From assembly GCF_000151315.2 (NCBI RefSeq), contig NW_011887298.1, forward strand, positions 998,530-1,062,529: a DNA stretch of 64,000 nucleotides, given 5' to 3'. Below the pieces are notes generated by a model that worked only from the letters and a program-made list of their open reading frames with translations, had not been told where the DNA came from and did no database searches. Source of the stretch: Capsaspora owczarzaki ATCC 30864. Taxonomy: Eukaryota > Opisthokonta > Filasterea. Both the position numbers and the translations under genes were made by a program. Shown here piece after piece: positions 22,840 through 32,718 of the stretch (position 1 is the stretch's first letter; the number at the start of each line of letters is the position of its first letter).

Positions 22840-22997
22840 GGTGAGTGGCATCCCTAGAACGGCGGACAGTAGTGATTTTGCAAGTCGTGAAATCAGCGAT
22901 AGACAAGATGAAAACTTGAATGTTGAAAAACGTTACTATCTTTGATTTGGAAGACATGAAGCAATGGGATATTGACAGTGGAAGCGATGGGAATAGG
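22692..22997. other. Intergenic, HIS7 upstream / OLD-like 3' flank
   Basis: 306 nt dominated by a GA microsatellite; no gene is seen. Confidence 0.6.
22767..22836 (+). repeat. (GA)35 microsatellite
   Basis: An uninterrupted 70-nt GA tract starts 76 nt upstream of the HIS7 ATG. On the HIS7 sense strand it reads CT. Confidence 0.98.
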
Positions 22998-24979
22998 TCA
23001 ACGCAAGCACGCTAGAACAGCTTGCTCAGTCTGGGCAAGTAGGGCTTTCACGTCGCGATCGAGATCTTTGCACTCGAGACTGCCCATGAAGTCCGCCGCA
23101 TCTGGCATAAAGTCGTGGCCGCGGACCATCTTGACATATGTGGTCCAGAACGAGACCCGATTTTTGCGATCAAACGAGGAGGAGAAGGAGGTTCCTTCGG
23201 TCGTCAGCCGGGCGAGCAGAGAGTTCCAAAGTACCTCAGGGCCGTTTTCCGAGTCGGCGAGCACGCGATCGAGCATGGCAATGGTCCCGTCGTTCTCACT
23301 TGAAGCCAACTCACTCGCAGGATCCTGCGCTGGCTCGCCAAGACTCGAAGCACTCACGAGGGCCGAATCAGAGGACTCTCTGCAGAACGTTTTGAAGGTC
23401 GCGACAAAGTACGACTTGCGCTGCGGAAGGGCCTGGACAACCCTGAGACGCCGAGTGTCTGCATCCGCGCTCTTGAGCAGTCGGTGCAGAATCAAGTACG
23501 ACTCAATGCACGGCAGCAGCGTGTAGACGACGGGAGCGCCCACAATTTTTGTGATCCGAGCCTGGGCGGCTGTGAGATCGGGCGAAGCGGCATACATGTC
23601 ACTGTCTCTGAGAAAGACGTGCTTGAGCTTGGCCTGCGTCAGAATGTTGGAAACGCTCTGCTTGTTGACGGCGCCCGACGTGGTCAGAAAGTGGAAGTGC
23701 TGGCCGAGCGTCGTGTACTTGCGGTAGAACTCTTCGTCGTTCTTGCCCTCAAGAACAAGAATTGGCTTGCTGTCCTTGACTTGGCTAAGTGCATCAAGAA
23801 CAGGGAAGAGGTGCTCTTGCACCTGCTTGTACGGCAGATTGTTGCTGATCTCGACGGCCTTGCCATCCCAAGTCAGGAAGAGAACATCCTGGCGCGTGTC
23901 AAGTCGCTGCTCAATGATGGCGCGCGAGTTGGTCGCAACAATGAGCTGGATGTCGTGCTCGGCGCATGTGTTGACGAGAAACGCGTAGAGCTTGGATGCC
24001 ACGCTTTCATAGAGCAGTGCCTCGAGCTCGTCGATGAGGAAGATGCGCTGCTTGAAGGTGTTCTGGCCCGGCTTTCCCTCTTTTTTGACGGCTTGGGCAG
24101 TTGCGTCAGACGTCAGATGGTAGAGGAGCGTCAGAATGGCAATGATCTTCTGCAGCGAGCCGGCGCAGACACCAATGTCGAGGGTGACGCCGTTCTCGGT
24201 GACTGTAACGTCAACGGGACCACGACCCGACGAAGCGACGACAGTCAGCTTGGCCTGGAACTTGAGATGGACAAGAGCTTGGTTGACAAAATCCACTGCT
24301 TCCTGCTGATCGAGCCGATTGCGCAGATGCTGAACACCAGCAGACAAAAACATGTGATCGACTGGACGTTCGAACTTTTGAGTTCCCCACTGGTAGGTTG
24401 GAGGCAAGAACGCGAAACGGATCGGGGCGAGCGACTTGTGATGCGACTTGTCGAGGAGCAAGCCGTCTTTCAACGAATATGCCATCTGAGCATGCACATT
24501 CGGGTCGTCGTCCTTGTTGGTACCATGGTAGCGGCTGTCGTGGAACGTGCCGGTGAGCGTGAATTTCTTGTCCGACGTGCCGACACGGACAAGCGTGTCT
24601 GGAATCTCCACGCTGTCCAGAAATGCACGGTCTCCAAACAAGTCCTCGAGTTCTGTAAACCTGAACGGGTCGCTATGGAAGTGCTTGGAGCTGGGAATAC
24701 GAGAGTTGTGGCCGCGCAGGAAGATGAGAATTGCCCAGAGGATTTGCGTCTTGCCCGAGCCGTTCGCGCCAACGATAATCTTGGGGCTGGGTGTCAGGGT
24801 GAGAGTTATGTCCTCGAACTTTTTGAAGTTCTGGAGGCGCAGCTGGTGCAGACTGAGTTGGTCACGCAACACGACAAAGTGAGCGTTTCGCGTTTCTCAG
24901 CGCTTCTTCGAACTGCTCTCCGGACGAGCTACACATACCGAAACTCTGACTGCGTTTCAACTTGAGTGGCCGAATCCAT
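22998..24979 (-). CDS. OLD-family ATPase with TOPRIM nuclease-like domain
   Basis: A first exon 24979-24939 (MDSATQVETQSEF) splices in phase to 24852-22998, giving 631 residues. The long exon alone has no ATG before the Walker A motif, which is why the 5' exon was sought. The order is LHQLRLQNFKKFEDI (N-terminal ABC-type strand), Walker A GANGSGKT at about 42-49, and a Walker B-like IFLIDELEALLYES near 283. A TOPRIM-like block follows with ILVLEGKNDEEFY (near 374) and the acidic pair in FLRDSDMY (near 427). This ABC-ATPase plus TOPRIM layout defines OLD proteins, best known as prokaryotic and phage nucleases. Substrate and role here are unknown. It sits head-to-head with the galactosidase gene. 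Confidence 0.75.
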
Positions 24980-25259
24980 GAGAGTCGTGAACAAGGAAGA
25001 AGCGGTGACGAAACAAAAAACGAAAAAAAAAGCGCGCGAAAGTTTTGCAAGAAAGCTGGCAGAAAGCCGAGAAAGATGTTGAGAGGAATAAAAGGGAAAC
25101 AAGAGACTTGACTTATACCAAGCGACGAGTGAACACACTTCCAATACAGATACACATCAATCCATCACAGAAATGGATGGACAAAAACCAGTCTTCTATC
25201 TGTATTCTTTGATTCTTTCCTAGCATTTTCCTCCCTTTCACTCTTCGACCCCCCCCCCA
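24980..25259. promoter_or_regulatory. Divergent upstream region, OLD-like / galactosidase
   Basis: 280 nt between outward-facing starts, ending in a C-run just before the galactosidase ATG. No specific element is recognised. Confidence 0.35.
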
Positions 25260-27558
25260 ATGCTCGATCGCCAGCCTGCCATGGTCGGCGTTGTTGTTGC
25301 GCTTGTCGCAGCTACGTCCATGCTGCTCTCCGTCGCTGCGCCCGTCGCACTCGCGCTTGAGAACGGTGCGTCGTTCGTTTGGCAGTTGTCATTCTGGACT
25401 GGCAATTTGTGACAGATGTTGGATTCTTTGTTCGCATTCGACGTTGCATTGCAAATGAAGTGCCTCTCGATCTATATGAGAGTGGATGTGTGTATGTGTG
25501 TGTGTGGTGTGCGTTGATTTGGAGCTTTAGCCGGCCCCGGTGGCTGAACAAACAGCAAGGCACAGGGAGGAGGAGGAGGGGTAGGAATTGAAGAAAGAAT
25601 GAAAAAAAAAAAGTAAAAACAACGAATATCAGTACAACCGAGAGTCAACGACCAAAAGTCAGACTACGATTGAGATCGAACGTTAGGAGCGATCAAACCC
25701 AACTGAGAGAGCGACGGAGAGAGAGCGACTGAGAGAGAGAGAGAGAGAGCAATGAATCAGGTTGCAATGCCTTTTTTTGTTTGTTTTGTTGGTTTTTGCT
25801 TTTGTTTTTGCTACTTTTGTTTCCGTTGTCTGATTTGTTTTCTGCATTTGGAAAAAAATCAGGACTTGCACGCACGCCTCCGATGGGATGGCTCGCTTGG
25901 GAACGCTTCCGCTGCGACGTGAACTGCACTAGCGACCCCAATAACTGCATCAGCGAAACGCTCTTCAAGCAGATGGCGGACCATATGGTCTCTGGCGGAT
26001 ACCTCGCCGCAGGATACGACACCATCATCATGGACGGTAAGAGAAAAGAAGCATTGCATGAGCTTTGTTGATTAGGGATGTAGAGGCGGGAAAGCGTGTT
26101 GGGGGAGTTTGGCTCAACCTTCTGATTGTGGGGGCGGACAGATTGCTGGATGAGCACGTCGCGTTTGGCGAACGGTACACTGCTGGCCGATCCTGTTCGC
26201 TTCCCGAACGGTGTCAAGGGACTGGCAGACTATGTGCACTCGAAGGGTCTCAAGATGGGCATCTACCAAGGCACGAAGAATCCCACGCTTTTTTTTTTTT
26301 GTTTGTTTGTTTGGGTTTTTTTTTAGGTTGTGTCCCGCTCGTGGCTCAACAACAATCCGGGTGCAGTCTGGTCTCACATATCACTGTATTTTTGCTCTCA
26401 TTCGCTATGTAGATTATGGCACAAACACTTGCGGCGGTTATCCGGGAATCTACGGCTACATTGACATTGACACTCGCGATTACGCCAGCTGGGGCATTGA
26501 CTATGTCAAGATGGACGGGTGCAACGTTGATCCCGCGACCATGAACAAGGGCAAGTTTGCACTGCTTCCCAACACGATGACCATTGGCAGCCTTCTTGAC
26601 GTTTTTGCTGCAACCTTTGTCTGCCAAGTCGTTTCTCACCTGCTCTCTTTTGCGCTCGACCAGGCTACCCCCAAATCGGAATGGCTCTCAATAGCACCGG
26701 ACGCCCCATGGTCTACTCTTGCTCTTGGCCCGACTACATGCGCATTGCCAAAATCCCGATCGACTGGCAGCTCATCATCCAGTACTGCAACCTCTGGCGC
26801 CTGTTCGATGACATTCAGGACAGCCTGTCGAGCGTGTCGAGCATTGTTGAATACTGGGGCTCCCAGCAGGTCTTGCTGTCTGGCATTGCAGGCCCTGGTC
26901 ACTGGAACGATATGGTACCGCGTTTCATGATGTGAATCGTGTCCAAAGTCTTGCGTGTTCTGACCCGACCATCGGTCTCTTTCGTGCTTTGCTTGGGATG
27001 CGGCGTTACCTCTATACAGGACATGCTCATTATTGGAGACTTTGGCCTCAACCAGGCCCAGTCCGAAATGCAAATGGCGCTCTGGGCCATCAACGCCTCA
27101 CCTCTGATCATGTCCAACGATCTGCGCAACATTTCGAGCTGGGCGAGCTCCCTGCTCCTCAACAAGGCCATCATTGCCGTTAGCCAGGATCCCTTGGGCC
27201 AGCAGGTTTGGTCGCACACATCTGCATGAACTGGACGTGTCGTGGGATTTCGTGTTCCAACTGGTTGTTTTGCTTGTTGATTTTGGTTGGATGATGATTA
27301 TAGGGCATCCGCCTTGCTCGCAATGCTACCAGCGAGACGTGGGTTCGCATCTTGGCCGACGGCAGCTTTGCCATTGCTCTGTACAACACGGCGACGGTTG
27401 CTGCCACCCTGACCTTCCAGTTTGCGGACTTGGGCTTTAGCTCTGCCACTGTCACCAACCTCATCACCCAGCAACCCTTGGGTGTCGTCACCACTAGCTA
27501 CTCTGCGCCCGTTCAGCCGTTTGGTGTCTGGTTTATCCGCGCCTACCCGAAGCTGTGA
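25260..27558 (+). CDS. NAGA: GH27 alpha-galactosidase / alpha-N-acetylgalactosaminidase
   Basis: Seven exons: 25260-25365, 25863-26036, 26142-26270, 26413-26550, 26664-26914, 27020-27205 and 27304-27558, for 412 residues. A signal peptide is seen (VVVALVAATSMLLSVAAPVA). The mature protein starts [20 protein letters not shown], closely matching NAGA/GLA. The nucleophile lies in YVKMDGC (Asp171) and the acid/base in NLWRLFDDIQD (Asp232). SCSWP and AGPGHWNDMDMLIIG are conserved pocket segments. Family enzymes remove terminal alpha-linked galactose or GalNAc in lysosomes. Whether it is NAGA or GLA in specificity cannot be settled by eye. Two of six introns appear to start with GC (26271 and 26551). 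An ATG seven codons downstream (25281) is an alternative start. Confidence 0.93.
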
Positions 27559-27751
27559 ATCGGCGGGTGAGTTGGTGGACGATTTTTCATGGTCATCAAG
27601 CACACGTGAAGCCCGCCCTTGATGCCAATCTTGTCCTGTGATTCGTTTGTCGCTTCTCTCTCTGTGTGTGTTGAGTAATACAACCAGCTCCTTGAGCACT
27701 GCATACCCTGACCAAATCTGGTTGTCTGCTCAGTCGTCTCCATTTTAGGCA

Positions 27752-29649
27752 ATGTCATCGAGCGATACCGCTGCTGCAGCCAACGTTGCGCAGGGATTCA
27801 AAAAGAGCAATGCTCAGCGTCGGTATCGCCAGCGTGATGACGCATCGGGAGCGAGCAGCAACGACGCCAAGTCGACCTCAGTCAGCGCGAGTGAAGTGGC
27901 TGCAGAAGGAGCGGGCGCCGACAATGACGCTCCCCGCCACGACGCCAAGCGTGTGCGTCTGGATGACACTGCTGCAGTGACTGGTGATGCTGCGACCGGC
28001 GATGCCGCTGCCAAGGACGGCGCTGCGGCTGGCCCAGTGTCGGGTGCGAACGACGTTGACGCGACTTTATTTGCTGCGATCAGCGGCAACAGCAGCCAAA
28101 GCACGGCAGCTCAAGCGGCAGACAGCGATGAGATGGCAGAGTCAGATGATGCAGATGCAAGCGAGGAGTCACATCGGTGAGCACATAGCGCCAGAGAGCA
28201 AAGGACTACCGTCGCTCAACCCTATTCTATTCCTCACATGTTTTATGGCAACATTGTGATGGTATTCATGCTAGAGAGCGACTCGAGCGAATGAAGGAAT
28301 TGCAACGATTCCGACAACGGAAGAGCGGCGTGACCCCGGCGGGCCTCGCGTTGGGACAGCGTGTCAAGAGCGTGGCGGAAGAACTTTTGGCGGTAAACAA
28401 ACATTCACGAATCTGAGAATCTCATAGTTCTGAGCGGATGATGTTGCTTGTTGGTTGTTGCGCTGCTTCGATACACTCATCTTGGTATTGTGTGTGGATC
28501 AGGCGTCCGATCCTTTCAAGCTTAAGTCAGGCGGCGGCCTTGTTGACAAGGCTGCAATTCGAGTGAAGGATCGTGATCGCGATCGGTAAAGTCGACAGAA
28601 GATGGAACTCCTTGAGGATGCATGTAGACTAGCATTTGCTTGTGAGTCGCATTTGCTGACCGGCTCCAACACCACAGTGATGCGGACGACGACAAGAACT
28701 TTTCGTTGACATCGACATTCTCCCACGAAACAAAGGCTCGTGACGAAGACAAGATGATGTATGGAGCATTCTCTCTATGATCATGAGTTGATTGCAACTC
28801 TTTTTGGACTTTGACACTCACAAGCTTGATCATTTCTTCTTTTTTTTGCGTTTCAAACATAGGTTGAGCTACATCGACGAACAGCTGGCGATTCGTCGAG
28901 GGACGAATGCAAATGACAATGCCAACAACGCGAACGACCCTACAGCGCAGCTGTATGTGGTTCCGAAGAATTTAGAAGCGACCGTACGTTCCCAAAGTCT
29001 TGCTCGCCCAACTTTATGTGCCGAATCTCACTTTCTGCTTTACGCCTGTAGTCCGCGTTGAAAAACGTGTCTGAGGATAGCATTTCATCTGCGCTGCTGT
29101 CTGGCATCCCCGAGGTTGACTTGGGAGTCCAGTAAGTGGGCTGGAATTGTGGCATTTTGCAGTATGTCGAGTACTGACTATTGGGTGGCCTGTCTGCTAC
29201 TGTAGATCACGCATTCGCAACATTGAGGAAACAGAAAAGGCCCGCATTGAGCTCGAGCAAAAGCGGTATGTATGGGGAACGTTGTGGAGGTTTTACCCCA
29301 GCTCACTTTTTTTTTTCTTTTTGTTTTTGTTTTTCTGTTTGGTTGTTTTGTGCCTTCTTTGCTGTCACCAGGCTTTCGGGCAATCAAAGCTCCAACGTCG
29401 TTCTGCATCACCATCGCTGTATGTCGTGGATGCAGGGTCCTTTTAACGCTCTGTATGCGAGCTGCAACTCACATGTTTTAATGCGTTGCTTGCTTAGTCT
29501 TCAACACCGCAGACCGCTCAGACCGATCCGACTCGGCAGGAGCACAACAGCATGGCTCGCAAAATTCATCTGCTGCTGCACGACAGCCCAGGGCAACGGA
29601 TCAACTTGTATTTGACAAATTCAAAAAGGCACAACTTGGACGACGATGA
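27752..29649 (+). CDS. TLS1: TLS1 / C9orf78 (HCA59) family spliceosome-associated protein
   Basis: Nine exons: 27752-28176, 28275-28392, 28503-28585, 28678-28758, 28863-28983, 29052-29131, 29206-29265, 29372-29418 and 29498-29649, for 388 residues with all phases consistent. The N-terminus is low-complexity Ala/Asp. Family blocks are LQRFRQRKSGVTPAGLALG, DPFKLKSGGGLVDK, DEDKMMLSYIDEQLAIRRG and the signature LLSGIPEVDLGVQSRIRNIE. The end DQLVFDKFKKAQLGRR mirrors the human C-terminus DDYHYEKFKKMNRRY. Human and fission-yeast members associate with the spliceosome (BRR2 link) and affect splicing of telomere and silencing factors. The stop codon is 16 nt from the SMARCD stop on the other strand. 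Confidence 0.9.
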
Positions 29650-29665
29650 TTTGGCAGCGCTCCTC

Positions 29666-32448
29666 TTATTTTCGCGGAATCTCGCCTGCAACCTCAAACC
29701 GACGCTTGTTGAGCTGTTGATGCAATGTCGATTGCAATTGCAGCAGTTGTTAGGAATTCAAGTGAGAGTGTGTTGTTGCGCAGACTTGGTTTCGTGAAAT
29801 CTCGATGAACTATTGCATGTGCACTGACCTTCTCACTAATGTAACGATGAACGCCTTCCTGGACCCACGGCTTGTAAAAGAAGTCTGCATGGCGTTGTTG
29901 CTCAACGTCGGTGGGCAGATACGACATAACCTGGCATGCGGTGATTGAGAGACGGGAAGCTGTTTGCCGACAACGACAACCACATGAAACACGACTCACC
30001 TTCAAATCACGCGTTTGAGACTCGAGCCACTTGTCCAGCAACGCGCGCGGAGTTTCAGCAAAGTGCGAGACAAACCCATGCTTGAGCTGAATGGCTTCCA
30101 AGCGCTGCACTGTTTGCAAAGTCTGGTTGGAGGCACAAGTACAAGGCGTTGCAAAGACAAGAAGGGATGAGCCTAAACTGCAGGATAAATTTCAATTGAT
30201 GCAAAGAAAAGCAGAACAATCACAACTCACCTCCTCGTCTAGCTGGGCCAGCGTTGGTCGTGCGCTCTCGCCAAGCAAGAAGCGATTCATCGTCTCCTTG
30301 ATGGTGTCCTTAACTTCAATATCAACATCGTAGCACGCGACTGGCTGCTCTCCTGTGCCGTCAAACCTGGATGGTGAAAGACGCAGTCAGAAATCAGGAA
30401 ACGAGCGAAAAAAAATCACATCAAACATTGTCTTTTTTTCTCTCAGTACTCACTTGACGCTGTAGTGAATAACAAGAGGGTCGAGCGGCAAAAGCAGCGG
30501 GTTGGCGAGCACTGCCATATCCGCCAGAGCAATTTTATCGTTTTGGAAGAGCTGGGGTGTGTGTGTTGGCCATGGGGACAAGTGAGCCATCACACCAAAA
30601 TCAAACAAACAAGCTCAAGGACAAAAGACGCGAATGCTCGAAGTCAAAACTCACCGCCTTCAGCCCCTGGTCGCAGTTCACAAGCCGCTTGTCTTCTCGA
30701 TCTTGCAATTGATGTACCTGGAGCCGTGAAACAGTTTTTTTTCTCTTGTGAGTTTTTGCGTCGTTACAGCCGATAGATTTCTTTCCGTCGATCTCAACGA
30801 GCACGATTCGACAGTCACAGAGGGCCTCACCTTAACATACTGCCAAAGACCAAACAACACATCCGTGCGAGTGGCGACCGCAACACCCAACAGCCGAGAC
30901 AAGCCCGAAGCTAATTTGTAGCGCTGAGGGTTGTGCTCAAAGTCGAGGTAAATGGTGCAGTCGAATGGCTGGTGGCCAGGTCGTGTTATGCTAAAGCCTT
31001 CCTGTGAAACTTCGCCCTTGGATGCCTCCCACTCTACTATCCGTTGAGCTGCTGCCAAGCTAGAGTCCAACTCGACCACGAGACGCTTCACACAGGAAGT
31101 GAACTTGGGACGGTTTTCAACGGTCTGGTCATGCCAAACAATTGGTGAGATGAACGTTTGCGCACGCTTCGCCATTCACGCAGAAATTGCGATTTGACTT
31201 ACATTCTGGCCTACAAACCCCCCGTTGATTCGCAGAGTCCATGTGGCCGGCTGTGGCGCTCCAGTTGCGTCCACGCCAGCGGCGGTAAATGTGTTTGTCG
31301 CAACAACGCGAAGGACTTGAGGAACGCGCAGATGGGTTTTGCGCAACGAGTCGGAAATGTCGAGCTGCTTGCGTTGCAAGATTGCATCAAGGCGCTGCTC
31401 AATCGAAACGAGCTCATTGTACTCTGCTGCTTCTGGGAGGAGTCGCTCAACCTGATGTACCAAGCAACCAAAACAGGTGTGAGTCAAAAAAGCACACGAC
31501 AGTGCCCGGATCCAACAAGCACACATCCAACAACCACAGAAGCGGCGCGCCAACATCCGTACGTGTGCAGACAATTCACGATCCGTCGGCCTTGCTCGAC
31601 GCATTCTACACACCGCCAAGCAAAAATGGAACAAGCATGTCAGATGTAGTTTTTCTAGTTTTTCAAAAAAGCTCGGACAAATCCGACCAGACAAACATCA
31701 CTGACATCCTGACTTACCGCTTGATGAGATGCATGTCGTCGTCGCCAGATGCAGCGGTGGAGGTTGCAGAGCCGGACGAGGCATCCAACGATCGCTTTGT
31801 AGTGTTGCGAACATGATTCTCGGCCAGCAGTCCAATCGCTTGGTACATGGCCGCGCCCAGAACACCTCCACCAGAGAGCCCTGGGACTCCATTTGAGCTG
31901 CTGCTCGCGTCGCCGGTCGTGCTTGAAGTCGGCGCTGGAATGGCGCCCGCTGCCAAAGCCATCGCATCATCGCGGCTCGGTGTCTCGCTCGCTCGTCGGC
32001 TTGCACTCTCGACATGCGGTGCGTTCAGCGCCTGTGCTGCTGCGGACTCGGTCGCGCTGCTGCCTTGCTGGCCGGCTTGCTCGGCGGATGCGCTGTTGGC
32101 GCCAAATTCAAGATCGCTGTTTCCCGCCGAGCGCTCTGCCTGCTGCTGCTGCTGCTGTTGCTGCTGCTGTGGCTGTGGCGCTCGTGCAGCGTGCTGCTCT
32201 GGCTTGATCGTCCCTGCGTCGTCTGCGGAAGTGTCCATGGGCGCCGCCTGAGTCTCGCCCGCGGACGCAGCGGCGATCGGAGCAGCGGCTGAAGATTCTT
32301 GGGCCTGCTGCTGCTGCGGTCCTTGATCGTGCTGTTGCTGCTGCTGCTGTTGCTGCTGTTGTTGTTGTTGTGGTTGTTGCACGTCGTGTGGTGCCGCAGC
32401 AGCCAACGCAGCGTCAAAATCACTGTCTGAAAATTGCAGCAAATCCAT
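29666..32448 (-). CDS. SMARCD1: SWI/SNF complex subunit SMARCD (BAF60)
   Basis: Ten exons on the minus strand: 32448-31718, 31605-31563 (43 nt), 31451-31203, 31124-30831, 30717-30655, 30551-30454, 30366-30231, 30122-30000, 29930-29829 and 29713-29666, for 628 residues. After a Gln-rich N-terminus come RMRRARPTDRELSAH and VERLLPEAAEYNELVSIEQR, matching the KRRKMADKILPQRIRELVPE stretch of BAF60. The SWIB domain reads RYKLASGLSRLLGVAVATRT, LFGLWQYVK and HQLQDREDKRLVNCDQGLKA. The C-terminal coiled part contains YDVDIEVKDTIKETMNRFLL and FYKPWVQEGVHRYISEKL. It is a core scaffold of BAF-type remodellers. The acceptor of exon 4 could instead lie 42 nt upstream, leaving a 36-nt intron, which I consider less likely. 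Confidence 0.92.
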
Positions 32449-32718
32449 TGATTGAAAGATTGAAAAATTGAAAAAAAAAAAAAAAAAAAAAAGAGACTGT
32501 CAAAAACTGACTTTGTCTGAGATTGTCCGAGATTTTCCAGGTTGTTGTTGCGACAATGACACGCCGAGTGTGTTGAATCAAATAATAACGCTGCCTTTGA
32601 CTATTGCTTTGAGCGGTTCAAAAAGCAGCTGCCGTGTGATAAGCATTCGTCTCGGCTCAGTCTCTCTCGTTGTTCTCGTTGTTTGCTCGCAGCAGTGAGT
32701 GAGGCAACCCTCACACAA
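32449..32718. promoter_or_regulatory. Divergent upstream region, SMARCD / GON4L
   Basis: 270 nt separate the two ATGs of chromatin-related genes. It contains an A20 run near 32472 and short CTGAGATTGTC repeats near 32517-32535. Co-control is inferred. Confidence 0.4.

Noticed and set aside
22692-22957. A frame formed by the GA tract (alternating Ser-Leu).
   Set aside because: It is translation of a dinucleotide repeat only.
23484-24965. A 493-codon open frame on the plus strand, antisense to the OLD-like gene.
   Set aside because: It has no ATG-supported domain. The minus-strand frame has clear ATPase and TOPRIM motifs, and GC-rich coding sequence often leaves a long open mirror frame.
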